Shown here: piece after piece, positions 1 through 8,727 of the stretch
Layout: every line of letters starts with the position of its first letter
Numbering within the stretch: the first letter of the stretch is position 1
Assembly: GCA_016190375.1 (NCBI GenBank)
Contig: JACPQR010000051.1
Location: 18,923 to 82,922 of the forward strand
DNA: 64,000 nucleotides
From: Deltaproteobacteria bacterium
Lineage (GTDB): Bacteria; Myxococcota_A; Polyangia; JACPQR01
Direction of reading: 5' to 3'
Made by a program: the position numbers and the translations under genes
The notes under the pieces: generated by a model
The model's input: only the letters and a program-made list of their open reading frames with translations
The model's database searches: none
What the model was told of the DNA's origin: nothing

Positions 1-392
1 ACCTCCCGGGCCCCCGCCCCCGAAAGGCACTTTCCCCGGCTACCTGGTGGCTCGTATGGGCTCATTACCCGGATCGTCCCCGCGCTCCTGTTTCGGCGGC
101 CCTGACATCCCCCCGAGAGGCGGGAGCGAAGACGACCTCGATCATTGCTCCGACGGATGGACAAAACGCTAACACATGGACCCCTGGCGTTCAACGAGGG
201 GGCCCGAAAAGCACCGATTCTGCTTTCATTGCCACGGTTTGAGCGAACAGCTTCGGAGCATCGCGGACCTCGGCCCCGCCACTTTCTCGCAGCGTAACTT
301 GACGCCACACGCGGGGTTCGGCTAACCGACGACAGAGTGCACGGACCTGAAATCTCCAGGCCGAGCCACGCGTTGGGAGGCGAATCGAGAGA
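1..392. other. No gene recognised; left edge and upstream region of the first hydrolase
   Basis: No open frame here has coding character or a recognisable product, and no tRNA or other structured RNA was seen. A TTGACG box at 299-304 could be part of a promoter for the gene starting at 393, but the matching -10 (CTAACC at 322) is poor. A GGGAGG Shine-Dalgarno-like run lies at 375-380, upstream of the ATG at 393. Confidence 0.5.
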
Positions 393-2330
393 ATGACCAC
401 ATCGGACCCCGACCACTTCGGAACCGGTCCGCGCACGTACTGCCAGCAGGGAGCCTCTGCCGGCCTTTGCGCCGGAGTAGCGCTCGGGCTCGTGGAGGCT
501 CTGGCCGTCCTCTGGGTCAGCGCGCCGCCGCGCGACCTTACGGTCCTGCCCTACGCCGCGGTCACCTACGGTGTCGCGTGCGCGCTCGTCGGGATGCTCC
601 TGGGTCTGGGAGCCGCCCTCGCCGGGCGACTGGCGCGGCGCGAGCCGGCGCCGGCGGAGCGCGTCTTCGCCTTCGTGGGCGCGTCGCTCTTCTCGGGCCT
701 CGGGTTCGTGATCGCGCGCTTCCGCGTCTTCCGGGACGTCTATCTGGAGAACCTGCCCGCCTCGAGCGCCAAGGGCCTGGCGGTGCAGGCGGCGATCCTG
801 CTCCTCGCCGTCGCGGTCTTCCTCGCAGGCCGCATCGTGGCCCGACTGCTCGTCGACCGCACCCCCGCGCGGCTGCTCCTGCGCTCCTGGGGCAGCCCGC
901 TCGCGTTCGGGACCGCGCTCGCCCTCTGCGCTGCGCTCGGCCAGCTCGGCGCCGCCTCGGATGCGCGGGCGGCGCCGCGGGGCCGGCGAGCTCGCCCCGA
1001 GCTGCCGAACGTCGTGCTCATCGTGGTCGACACGCTGCGCGCGGACCACGTCGGCGCCTACGGCTACCGGGGCGGAACGACGCCCAGGCTCGACTCGTTC
1101 GCCAGGGACGCGGTGGTGTTCCAGAACGCGTTCGCCCAGGCATCGTGGACGAGGCCGTCGTTCGCCTCGATCCTGACCGGTCGCTATCCCTCCTCGCATC
1201 GCACGATCTACAAGCCCGACTCGCTGCCCGACGAGGTGACCACGCTGGCGGAGGCGCTCTCGAGCCAGGGCTACTCCACGGCAGGGTTCGTGACCAACTT
1301 CAACGTGGCGCCCTACTTCGACTTCGGTCAGGGCTTCGACGAGTATCACTACCTCGAGCCGGAGCTCGTGCTCTGGGCGAACGACACGCAGAGCCGCCTG
1401 AGCCTGTACTCGATCGCCCGGCTGGTCTCCGAGCGCTTCCTGTCGAAGCGGCTGGAAGTCGACAACTACTACCGCGACGCCGCCTTCGTCACGCGCGAGC
1501 TCCTGGGCTGGCTCGACCGGCGCCCCCGCGGTCCGTTCTTCCTGTTCGCTGGCTACATGGACCCCCACGACCCGTACTTCCGGCACCCGTACGACGGCAC
1601 GGCCGTCGCGAGGGTCGCCACCCCGAAGCCGCCATCGTCGCGCGCGAGCGAGCTGCGCGAGCTCTACGACGGGGAGATCCGCTACTGGGACCACTCGTTC
1701 GGGACCCTGATCGCCGGGCTGAAGCGCCGGGGGCTGTACGAGAACACGTTGATCGTCGTCACGTCGGACCACGGCGAGGAGTTCGCCGAGCACGGAGGCT
1801 TCTGGCACGGAACGACGCTCTACGACGAGCAGGTGCGCGTGCCGCTCGTCGCCCGCTTTCCCGGTGGCGATGCCTCGGGCACCACGGAGGCGGGCTGGGT
1901 GCGCCACGTCGACGTCGCGCCGACGGTCCTCAGGCTGGCCGGCACGTCCGCCCCGGAGGGCATGCAGGGCGGCGACCTCTTCGAGCAAGGCCGACAGCCG
2001 GTCTTCGCCGAAGAGGACCACGAGGGCAACCGCTTGACGAGCATCCGCGTCCCGGGCACGAACGGATCGGACCTGAAGCTCATCGTCGCCAACGAGAGCA
2101 ACCCGCGAGGGCTGCCGGCCACCGAGCTCTTCGACGTCGCCCGCGATCCCGGCGAGCGCACGAACCTCGCCGATCGCCGCGACGGCGACCTCGCGACGAC
2201 ACGCCGCGCAATGGCGGACGCCGCGCGCACGGCCGTCACCGGAGCCGTGCGCGCCCAAAGCAACGAGCTCGACGACGCGGCGCGCGAACGGCTGCGGTCA
2301 CTCGGCTACGCTGGCGGCGAGCCGCGGTAG
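393..2330 (+). CDS. Membrane-anchored sulfatase-fold (alkaline phosphatase superfamily) hydrolase
   Basis: This 645-aa protein has about five hydrophobic segments in residues 20-190. A sulfatase-type alkaline-phosphatase-superfamily domain follows, starting with NVVLIVVDTLRADHVG and containing metal-binding HDPY and TSDHGEEF motifs. The active-site nucleophile position reads TRPSFASILTG with Thr at about residue 253. The Cys or Ser of the formylglycine sulfatase signature (C/S-x-P-x-R) is absent, so a sulfate ester substrate should not be assumed; phosphodiester, phosphonate or phosphoglycerol-transfer chemistry is possible. The catalytic domain is probably held at the membrane facing the periplasm. 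It is the first of three consecutive superfamily members on the same strand (next at 2452 and 3825), which suggests related roles in envelope or lipid-head-group chemistry. The ATG at 393 is preceded by a GGGAGG box. Confidence 0.85.
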   Translation: MTTSDPDHFGTGPRTYCQQGASAGLCAGVALGLVEALAVLWVSAPPRDLTVLPYAAVTYGVACALVGMLLGLGAALAGRLARREPAPAERVFAFVGASLFSGLGFVIARFRVFRDVYLENLPASSAKGLAVQAAILLLAVAVFLAGRIVARLLVDRTPARLLLRSWGSPLAFGTALALCAALGQLGAASDARAAPRGRRARPELPNVVLIVVDTLRADHVGAYGYRGGTTPRLDSFARDAVVFQNAFAQASWTRPSFASILTGRYPSSHRTIYKPDSLPDEVTTLAEALSSQGYSTAGFVTNFNVAPYFDFGQGFDEYHYLEPELVLWANDTQSRLSLYSIARLVSERFLSKRLEVDNYYRDAAFVTRELLGWLDRRPRGPFFLFAGYMDPHDPYFRHPYDGTAVARVATPKPPSSRASELRELYDGEIRYWDHSFGTLIAGLKRRGLYENTLIVVTSDHGEEFAEHGGFWHGTTLYDEQVRVPLVARFPGGDASGTTEAGWVRHVDVAPTVLRLAGTSAPEGMQGGDLFEQGRQPVFAEEDHEGNRLTSIRVPGTNGSDLKLIVANESNPRGLPATELFDVARDPGERTNLADRRDGDLATTRRAMADAARTAVTGAVRAQSNELDDAARERLRSLGYAGGEPR

Positions 2331-2358
2331 CGACGATTGCGGGCAAAGAGCGAGCAGA

Positions 2359-2375
2359 GGGGGATTCACTCCCCC
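2359..2375 (+). terminator. Possible hairpin after the first hydrolase gene
   Basis: A 6-bp stem (GGGGGA / TCCCCC) with a 5-nt TTCAC loop lies 29 bp after the stop of the preceding gene and 77 bp before the next start. It lacks a T-run, so intrinsic termination is uncertain. It could equally be an mRNA-stabilising stem. Confidence 0.3.
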
Positions 2376-2451
2376 GAAGCGAGCGGCGAACCGAGCGGGT
2401 TCGTGAACTTGTCAACTCCGTCCCCGGCTCGCCTCTGCTATTAGGAAGTCC

Positions 2452-3828
2452 ATGCGGCGCCGTGTCATGGTCATCGGGCTCGACTGCGCCGACCCGCGGC
2501 AGTCGTTCGGGAGGCTCGCGCACGCCTGTCCCAACCTGGCGGCGCTCTGCCGGCGGGGAGAGCACGGCAGGCTGCGCTCCACGGTCCCGCCGATCACGGT
2601 TCCCGCGTGGACGACGATGATGAGCGGGGTGAGCCCCGGGGAGCTCGGGCTGTATGGCCTTCGCGCACGTGTCCCAGGGAGCTACCAGATGCGCGTCGTC
2701 ACTGCTGCCGACGTCCTGGTCCCGCGGGTCTGGGAGGTCGCCGCGAGGGCGAGCAGGAAGGCCGTGATCGTCGGGGTTCCCCAGACCTACCCCTTGCCGC
2801 AACGGCAGGGAGTCGACGCGGTGTCGTGCTTCCTCACGCCGTCGGCCTCGTCGCCCTTCGCGTCGCCGCGCTCGCTGGAGCCGGAGCTCAGGCGCCTGTT
2901 CGGCGAGTACAAGATGGACGTCCCGGGCTTCCGGTCGCTCGACCGCGCACGGATCCTCCGGGAGCTGTATGCGATGACGGCCCAGCGCTTCGCCATCGCC
3001 GAGCACCTCGCACGAACGCGCGAGTGGGACCTCTTCATGGTGGTGGACATGGGTCTCGATCGTTTCCACCACGCCTTCTGGCAGACGTGGAACGAGGACC
3101 ACGCCGCGTACGACGCGGATGGGCCCTTCCGGGGCGAGGCGGAGCGATACTACGCGTTCGTCGACGAGCGCCTGGGCGAGCTCCTGAGCCTCGCCGATGA
3201 CGACACGGCGGTGCTCGTCGTCTCGGACCATGGCGCCCGGACGCTCGAGGGCGGCGTGTGCGTCAACGAAGCGTTGGCCGACGCGGGGCTCCTCGCGCTG
3301 CCGCTGAGGCCCGCCAGGCCGACGCGGCTCGACGAGGCGGGAGTCGACTGGGACCGGACGGTCGCGTGGGCAGAGGGCGGCTACTACGCGCGTGTCTTCC
3401 TCAACGTCCGCGGCCGGGAGCCTCGTGGGGCGCTCGAGCCCGGAGCGCGCGAGCGCGTGCGCGACGAGGTCGCGAGGCTTCTTCGCGAGACTCGGGGCCT
3501 GGGGGGCCGCTCGCTCGACACCCGCGTCGTCCGCCCCGAGGAGGTCTATCCGTCTTGCTCGGGGGCGCCGCCCGACCTTATGGTGTTCTTCGGCGACCTC
3601 GCCTACCGCGCCGTCGGCTCGGTGGGCCACGGAGCCCACCAGATCGCGGGGTGCGACACGGGACCGGACGGCTGCAACCACGACTGGGATGGGTTGTACG
3701 TACTGGCTCGCCCCGGCGGTGGATCCGCCACCGCTGACCGAAGGATCGAGGACGTTGGGAAGCTCGTCCTCGATCTCCTCGACGTTCCCGACGGCCTGCG
3801 CCCCGCCGCCCTGGGAGGAGCGGCGTGA
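2452..3828 (+). CDS. Alkaline phosphatase family (type I phosphodiesterase-like) protein
   Basis: This 458-aa predicted soluble enzyme belongs to the type I phosphodiesterase/nucleotide pyrophosphatase group of the alkaline phosphatase superfamily. Visible motifs are VIGLDCADP near the N-terminus (first metal Asp), PAWTTMMSG with the likely nucleophile Thr at residue 54, VDMGLDRFHH (metal Asp/His) and VVSDHGA (metal Asp/His). There is no clear signal peptide. Family members hydrolyse phosphodiester or pyrophosphate bonds; the substrate cannot be read from the sequence. Its stop overlaps the GTG start of the paralogue at 3825 (GTGA), so the two are translationally coupled. The ATG at 2452 follows a GGAAG box. 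Confidence 0.85.
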   Translation: MRRRVMVIGLDCADPRQSFGRLAHACPNLAALCRRGEHGRLRSTVPPITVPAWTTMMSGVSPGELGLYGLRARVPGSYQMRVVTAADVLVPRVWEVAARASRKAVIVGVPQTYPLPQRQGVDAVSCFLTPSASSPFASPRSLEPELRRLFGEYKMDVPGFRSLDRARILRELYAMTAQRFAIAEHLARTREWDLFMVVDMGLDRFHHAFWQTWNEDHAAYDADGPFRGEAERYYAFVDERLGELLSLADDDTAVLVVSDHGARTLEGGVCVNEALADAGLLALPLRPARPTRLDEAGVDWDRTVAWAEGGYYARVFLNVRGREPRGALEPGARERVRDEVARLLRETRGLGGRSLDTRVVRPEEVYPSCSGAPPDLMVFFGDLAYRAVGSVGHGAHQIAGCDTGPDGCNHDWDGLYVLARPGGGSATADRRIEDVGKLVLDLLDVPDGLRPAALGGAA

Positions 3829-5498
3829 GGCTCCTCCTGATCGGTCTCGACGGCGCCGACCTCCGGCTCGTGGAGCGCTGGCGCGAGCGCTTGCCCGCGC
3901 TCCGGGGCCTGGTCGAGCGCGGAACGTCGAGCGCGCTCGTCAGCACCTTGCCCTTCGCGACGCTGCCGGCCTGGAGCTCGATCCTGACGGGCGAGCCGCC
4001 CGGTGTGCACGGCGTCCACGACTTCACCGAGAGGGACGGGTACAGGGTGCGGTTCACCGGCGCCACACGGCGCCGCGTCGGGACGACGTTCGCGCGCATG
4101 GACCGGGCGGGCTCGAGCGTCGCGCTCCTCGGCTTCCCCGCGACCTACCCGCCCGAGCCGTTCGAGCGGGGGATCTGCCTTTCCGGCTGGGACTCGCCGG
4201 TCGCGTTCGAGGCCGACGCATCCTTCGCGCACCCCCGATCGCTTCACCGCGAGATCGTCCGACGCTTCGGACGGGCGGCCCTCGCGTTCGGCGACGTCGA
4301 CGAGTTCGACTGCGGCCCCGGATGGCACGAGGAGCTCCCCGGGAGGCTTTGCGCTCGGGTCGCCCGGAAATGCGAGCTCTACCTCCACTTCCTGCGCGAG
4401 CGCCCATGGGACGTCTTCGCGTGCTACTTCGGCGAGACCGACACCGCCGCCCACCACCTCTGGGCGCTTTCGGACGGGTCCTCGCCGCGACGGCCCGCCG
4501 CCCTTCCCGAGCCAAACGTGATCGAGATACCGGCGCCGGTCAGGTGCCCTTCCTTGCACGTCCCCAAGCCGGCGAAGGAGGCGCAGGTGGATTCGAACTT
4601 GGCCCGGCTTGGGAACCCGCTCAGGACCGTGTACGAGGCGGCCGACCGCGCGATCGGCGCCCTGATCGACGCCGCGCCGCCGGACGCGAACGTGCTGGTG
4701 CTGTCCGACCATGGCTCGGGCGGCGCCTCGGACGAGGTCGTCCATCTGAACGGCATGCTCGCCGAGGCGGGCCTCCTGGCGTTCCGGCCGCCGCGCATGG
4801 GCGGGCTGGCGCGGATCGTCAAGAGCGCGGGACTTCGCGCTCTGCCGCCGCGTCTCAGAGAGCGCGCGTTCCGCGCGGCCGGAGCGTTCCTCCCGTCCGT
4901 CCTCGAATCGAGGGTGCGCTTTGGAGCGATCGACTTCCGCCGGACCCTCGCCTTCAGCGAGGAGCTGCCCTATGCGCCGTCCGTCTGGTTGAACCTCGCG
5001 GGCCGCGAGCCGAGGGGGATCGTGCCCGCCCGCGACCGCGAGCGGATCCTCGACCGGGTCGCCGCCGCGCTGGCCCCGGCGATCGCGGCGGCCCATCGCC
5101 GAGAGGACGTGCACGCTGGTCCCTGGGCTCACCGGGCCCCCGATCTGCTCCTCGAGCTCGCCGCGCCGGCCGGCTACACGCTCTGCCTCGAGCCTTCGCC
5201 ACCCTCCGGAGGCCCGGTCCGGCGCAGGCTCCGGGCCGACGAGCACCTGGGCCGCAAGGGCGCCGCGTTATCGGGCAGCCACCGGCGCGAGGGTCTGTTC
5301 GCGGGCGACGGCCCGGCTCTGTCTGGCGGGGGCCGCGTCGCGATGGACGTCATCGATGCCGGACGGTTGATCGCGAGGCTCGGCGGCCTCGAGCCCCAGG
5401 AGCGCGCGCCGCTCGTCGACGGCAGGACCTCGCCCTTGACGCGCGAGGAAGAGGCGATCCTCGCCCGCCGGCTCGGGGCGCTCGGGTATCTGGATTGA
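3825..5498 (+). CDS. Alkaline phosphatase family protein carrying an in-frame repeat insertion
   Basis: This 557-aa paralogue of the preceding gene starts at a GTG that overlaps the previous stop by 4 nt. Motifs include LIGLDGADL, PAWSSILTG with the likely nucleophile Ser at residue 51, GETDTAAHH (metal ligands) and VLSDHGSGG. Compared with its neighbour it has extra sequence between the metal motifs. Residues 231-263 are encoded by a 99-bp copy of a dispersed repeat (4515-4613) that recurs at the right end of the window. The reading frame is preserved, so the protein is probably still made, with a Pro- and Lys-containing surface loop. Substrate unknown; operon position implies a shared pathway with the gene at 2452. 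Confidence 0.85.
   Translation: MRLLLIGLDGADLRLVERWRERLPALRGLVERGTSSALVSTLPFATLPAWSSILTGEPPGVHGVHDFTERDGYRVRFTGATRRRVGTTFARMDRAGSSVALLGFPATYPPEPFERGICLSGWDSPVAFEADASFAHPRSLHREIVRRFGRAALAFGDVDEFDCGPGWHEELPGRLCARVARKCELYLHFLRERPWDVFACYFGETDTAAHHLWALSDGSSPRRPAALPEPNVIEIPAPVRCPSLHVPKPAKEAQVDSNLARLGNPLRTVYEAADRAIGALIDAAPPDANVLVLSDHGSGGASDEVVHLNGMLAEAGLLAFRPPRMGGLARIVKSAGLRALPPRLRERAFRAAGAFLPSVLESRVRFGAIDFRRTLAFSEELPYAPSVWLNLAGREPRGIVPARDRERILDRVAAALAPAIAAAHRREDVHAGPWAHRAPDLLLELAAPAGYTLCLEPSPPSGGPVRRRLRADEHLGRKGAALSGSHRREGLFAGDGPALSGGGRVAMDVIDAGRLIARLGGLEPQERAPLVDGRTSPLTREEEAILARRLGALGYLD
4515..4613 (+). repeat. Dispersed repeat family 2, copy 1 (99 bp, inside a CDS)
   Basis: The segment shares strong similarity with 63873-63969, including the run ACCGGCGCCGGTCAGG, then YGCCCTTCCTTGCA, GTCCCCA and a terminal GCTTGGGAAC. 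Length 99 nt equals 33 codons, so the insertion keeps the host frame. Both copies have the same orientation. Confidence 0.75.
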
Positions 5499-5536
5499 AC
5501 GCCGTCTGATAGACTCCGGTCGAGTTTCTCCGTCGA

Positions 5537-7144
5537 GTGGACTCGGCTTCGACCATACTGGGCCTCGTTCCCGGCGACGTCGTGGAGGGCAAGTACGAGC
5601 TCGTCCGGCGCGTCGGTCACGGGGGGATGGGGACGGTGTGGGAGGCGCGAAGCGTGGCGCTGGGCCGGGCCGTCGCGCTGAAGTTCCTGCACCCCGAGAT
5701 GGCCCAGAAGACCAACCTGGTGCAGCGCTTCCTCCGGGAGGCGCGCGCGGCGGCGAACGTGACTCACCCGGCCGTCGTCTACGTCTTCGACATCGGATGG
5801 GTGGATGGCGGGAAGATCCCGTACTTCGCGATGGAGTATCTCGAGGGCAAGAGCCTCGCCGGCGTGCTCCGAGCGTCGGGCCCGTTCGAGGTCGGACGGG
5901 CGGTGTGGGTCGTCTGCAGGGTGCTCGAGGCTCTCGAGGCGGCGCACGCGAAGGGCGTCGTGCACCGTGACCTCAAGCCCGAGAACGTCTTCCTCGTCAG
6001 CCAGGGCGCCGACGACATCGTCAAGGTCCTCGACTTCGGCATCTCGAAGGTTCTAGGTGACACGGACGCGGCGCTCACCGGCACGGGCGTGATCCTGGGG
6101 ACGCCCTCGTACATGTCGCCGGAGCAGGTCCGCTGCTCCCGTGACGTCGACGCGAGGTGCGATCTCTACGCGGTCGGCGCGATCCTGTACGAGCTGCTCT
6201 CGGGCGGCCCCGCGTTTGCGGGCGGGAGCTTCACCGAGGTGGTCTACAAGATCCTGAACGACCCTCCTCGGCCGCTCGTGACCACGCGTCCGGGGCTCGA
6301 CGAATCCCTCGTCCGGGTGATCGACCGGGCGTTGAAGAAGGACCCCGACGATCGGTGGCCGAGCGCGGCCGAGATGCGGGCCGGGCTGCGATCGGCCTCC
6401 GCCGTCGAGTCGAAGACGGCGGCGCTCACGCTCCCCGTGACGCCCCAGGCGCTCCAAGAGACGCCGTTCGCCTGGGACGCCTCGAGCCCGGGCAAGAAGG
6501 AGGCCCTCTGCGAGGAGGAGACGGTCGCCACGCCGCCTCCGTTCGAATCGACCCTCTCGGTGCGCGCAGCGGTGACCACCGGGACCTCGCCCTCGGAGGA
6601 TGGACCGACCACCACGCTCCCGATTCCCGGGTCGTCCACGGCGAGGACGGGAACCCGCGTGCGGCGCGGCCCGAGCATCGCCGTCCTCGCGGTCGCGGCG
6701 GTGGCCGCCGTGCTCGTCGGAGGCGGGGCCGCGCTGCTCCTGCGAGCGCCGGGCGTGGAGGATCGACCCGCGACCGCGGTGGCGCCGCATCCACTCCTTC
6801 CGCCTCCTCCCCGGCCTACGCCGATCGCTCGGCCGGAACCGAGTGCGGCGCCGGCCCCCCCACCACCCACGGAGCCAGCCGCTCGGGAGTGCCGCATCCA
6901 GGTGACCGTGTCGCCGCCCGGCGCCCGCGTCCGGATCGATGGCGAGCTCGTGGCGGCTCCCGTCGACCTGCCGGCCACCTGCGGCTCGTTCCACGCGCTC
7001 CGAGTCGAGGCCCCGGGCCACCGCCCGTTCGAGCAGATGATCGAGCTCGAGATCGAGCGAACGTGGGAGATCCGGCTGGAGGCGCTCGTTGGAAGAGCGA
7101 GGTCCCCGTCGCCATCGCCGCGCCTCGAACCGAACCCGTTCTGA
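5537..7144 (+). CDS. Transmembrane serine/threonine protein kinase with PEGA-like C-terminal domain
   Basis: This 535-aa Hanks-type kinase has the glycine loop GHGGMG near residue 27, catalytic HRDLKPEN near 142, DFG near 166 and the activation-segment GTPSYMSPEQ. A low-complexity juxtamembrane region and a single transmembrane segment (about residues 379-403) follow. Then comes a Pro-rich stretch and a PEGA-like beta domain (about 453-518, with VSPPGARVRIDGE). The kinase faces the cytoplasm and the PEGA-like domain the periplasm or cell wall, typical of delta-proteobacterial signalling kinases. The start is GTG at 5537, 38 bp after the hydrolase gene. It may be co-transcribed with that cluster and regulate it, which is inference only. 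Confidence 0.9.
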   Translation: MDSASTILGLVPGDVVEGKYELVRRVGHGGMGTVWEARSVALGRAVALKFLHPEMAQKTNLVQRFLREARAAANVTHPAVVYVFDIGWVDGGKIPYFAMEYLEGKSLAGVLRASGPFEVGRAVWVVCRVLEALEAAHAKGVVHRDLKPENVFLVSQGADDIVKVLDFGISKVLGDTDAALTGTGVILGTPSYMSPEQVRCSRDVDARCDLYAVGAILYELLSGGPAFAGGSFTEVVYKILNDPPRPLVTTRPGLDESLVRVIDRALKKDPDDRWPSAAEMRAGLRSASAVESKTAALTLPVTPQALQETPFAWDASSPGKKEALCEEETVATPPPFESTLSVRAAVTTGTSPSEDGPTTTLPIPGSSTARTGTRVRRGPSIAVLAVAAVAAVLVGGGAALLLRAPGVEDRPATAVAPHPLLPPPPRPTPIARPEPSAAPAPPPPTEPAARECRIQVTVSPPGARVRIDGELVAAPVDLPATCGSFHALRVEAPGHRPFEQMIELEIERTWEIRLEALVGRARSPSPSPRLEPNPF

Positions 7145-7176
7145 TCCTCCGGCCGGCCGCGAGGTCGCGGCAGGCG

Positions 7177-7192
7177 CCTGGAGCGCTCCAGG
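7177..7192. other. Perfect 16-bp palindrome between kinase and lipoprotein genes
   Basis: CCTGGAGCGCTCCAGG lies 33 bp after the kinase stop and 99 bp before the lipoprotein start. It could form a short hairpin (6-bp stem, 4-nt loop) or be an operator. There is no T-tract to make a convincing terminator. Confidence 0.35.
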
Positions 7193-7290
7193 TCTGTTGG
7201 CCGCACCCCCCATCTTCGCCGCCGGAAGTCCGGAACGCTGGGCATTCTCCGCACGGCGGAGCGGCATGCATCGTGCGTAGCGCTCAGTCG

Positions 7291-8727
7291 ATGACGAGCG
7301 CGACCATACGTTGCCTGGGGGCCAGGGAGTGGCTGCTTCTGGCGGCGGTGATTCTCTCTCTTCCGCTCTCCGGCTGCGGAGACGATGACGACCCCGCCGA
7401 CGGCGACGCCGATTCGGACGCGGACTCGGATGCGGACTCGGATTCGGACTCGGATTCGGACTCGGATTCGGATTCGGACGCGGACTCGGATGCGGACGCG
7501 GATGCGGACTCGGATGCGGACGCGGACGCGGACGCGGATTCGGACATCGAGTCGAGCTGCGAGCCCCTGCCGCCGGCCGACCCGGGGGACGTCATCCAGG
7601 TAGCTGGGGGGGACGCCGAGGGCCTCGCCGATGCCGTGAGGGGCGCCGTTGCGGGCTCGACGATCCAGCTCGAGAGCGGGACCTACCTGCTCGCCGGCTC
7701 GAGCTTCCTGCAGTTCAGTCAGCCGGACGTCACGCTGAGGTCGGAGACCGGCAGCCGAGATGACGTCATCCTCGACGGAGAGTACGGAATCGACGAGATC
7801 GTCCAGATCTACGCGTCCGACGTCACGATCGCGCACGTGACGATCACGCACGCCATCTATCACCCGATCCACGTGATGGGCTCCGACGGGGGCCCGAACG
7901 TCACCGGGACGCTCCTGTACGACCTGCACCTCGTGGACTCGGGCGAGCAGTTCGTCAAGGTCAACCCCAGCGGCGACCGCACGTCCTGGGTCGACGAGGG
8001 ACGGCTGGAGTGCTCGTACCTGCAGATGACGGACGAGGGCCGGCCCCACGTCGTGGACATCCCCGGGTACGATTGCTACACGGGCGGGATCGACGCCCAC
8101 GGCGCCCGCGGCTGGGTCGTCCGTCGCAACACATTCGAGGGCTTCTACTGCGACGATGTCGGGCTGGCCGAGCAGGCGATCCATTTCTGGAAGAACGGCC
8201 GCGACAACCTGGTCGAGCGAAACTTCATCCTCCAGTGCGCCAGGGGCGTGGGGTTCGGACCGTGGAGCTCGGACGGCCGCGTCTGGGACGACGTCTCGGA
8301 CATGGGCGCGTACGACGGGGTCATCCGCAACAACGTCATCTGGTCCTCGCACGACTACTTCGACTCGGGCATCTCGCTCTGGCAGGCCCGAGGCACCCGC
8401 GTCCTGCACAACACGGTCCTCGACCCCGGCTCGAGCTTCTCCTCGATCGAGTACCGCTTCGAGGGCACGGAGGTGACGATAGTCAACAACCTCACCAGGT
8501 CGCCGGTGATGCAGCGCGACGGCAACCCCGCCGGGACCTTGGAGGCCAACTTCTCGTCGGACGACGCGGCCTCGCTCGTGATCGACGCCGCGGGCGGCGA
8601 CTTCCACCTGATCGATGGCGCCGCCGGTGTCATCGACCAGGGCGCCGCACTCGACGACGCCGGCCTCGACATCGACGGCGAGACGCACGATGACGGCCCG
8701 CCCGACATCGGCGCCGACGAGCGTTGA
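7291..8727 (+). CDS. Lipoprotein with Asp-rich linker and right-handed beta-helix domain
   Basis: This 478-aa protein begins with a lipoprotein signal (hydrophobic AAVILSLPLSGC; Cys predicted to be lipidated). A linker of alternating Asp with Ser or Ala follows. The rest is a pectate-lyase-type parallel beta-helix: many short strands with repeated NN/RNN/HNT turns (for example VVRRNTFEG, VIRNNVIW, VLHNTVLD, VTIVNNLT). Such domains bind or cleave polysaccharides; no specific catalytic set could be identified. It is predicted to be displayed on the outer membrane. ATG 7291 was chosen because it opens directly on the signal peptide; an in-frame GTG exists at 7273. It is convergent with the acyl-CoA dehydrogenase, whose stop directly abuts. 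Confidence 0.85.
   Translation: MTSATIRCLGAREWLLLAAVILSLPLSGCGDDDDPADGDADSDADSDADSDSDSDSDSDSDSDADSDADADADSDADADADADSDIESSCEPLPPADPGDVIQVAGGDAEGLADAVRGAVAGSTIQLESGTYLLAGSSFLQFSQPDVTLRSETGSRDDVILDGEYGIDEIVQIYASDVTIAHVTITHAIYHPIHVMGSDGGPNVTGTLLYDLHLVDSGEQFVKVNPSGDRTSWVDEGRLECSYLQMTDEGRPHVVDIPGYDCYTGGIDAHGARGWVVRRNTFEGFYCDDVGLAEQAIHFWKNGRDNLVERNFILQCARGVGFGPWSSDGRVWDDVSDMGAYDGVIRNNVIWSSHDYFDSGISLWQARGTRVLHNTVLDPGSSFSSIEYRFEGTEVTIVNNLTRSPVMQRDGNPAGTLEANFSSDDAASLVIDAAGGDFHLIDGAAGVIDQGAALDDAGLDIDGETHDDGPPDIGADER
7405..7551 (+). repeat. Asp-Ser/Asp-Ala linker microsatellite
   Basis: A run of GATTCGGA/GCGGACTCGGAT hexamer-type units encodes the (D-S/A)n linker of the lipoprotein at 7291. Similar linkers occur at 34554 and 61763. 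They are low-complexity spacers behind the lipid anchor. Confidence 0.8.

Noticed and set aside
2359..2375. A strong intrinsic terminator after the first hydrolase gene
   Set aside because: The hairpin is real but no T-tract follows, so only a low-confidence entry is kept.
7405..7551. The regular DSD/DAD linker arrays as CRISPR-like repeats
   Set aside because: Units are short, contiguous, in frame and code for the Asp-rich linker; there are no spacers.
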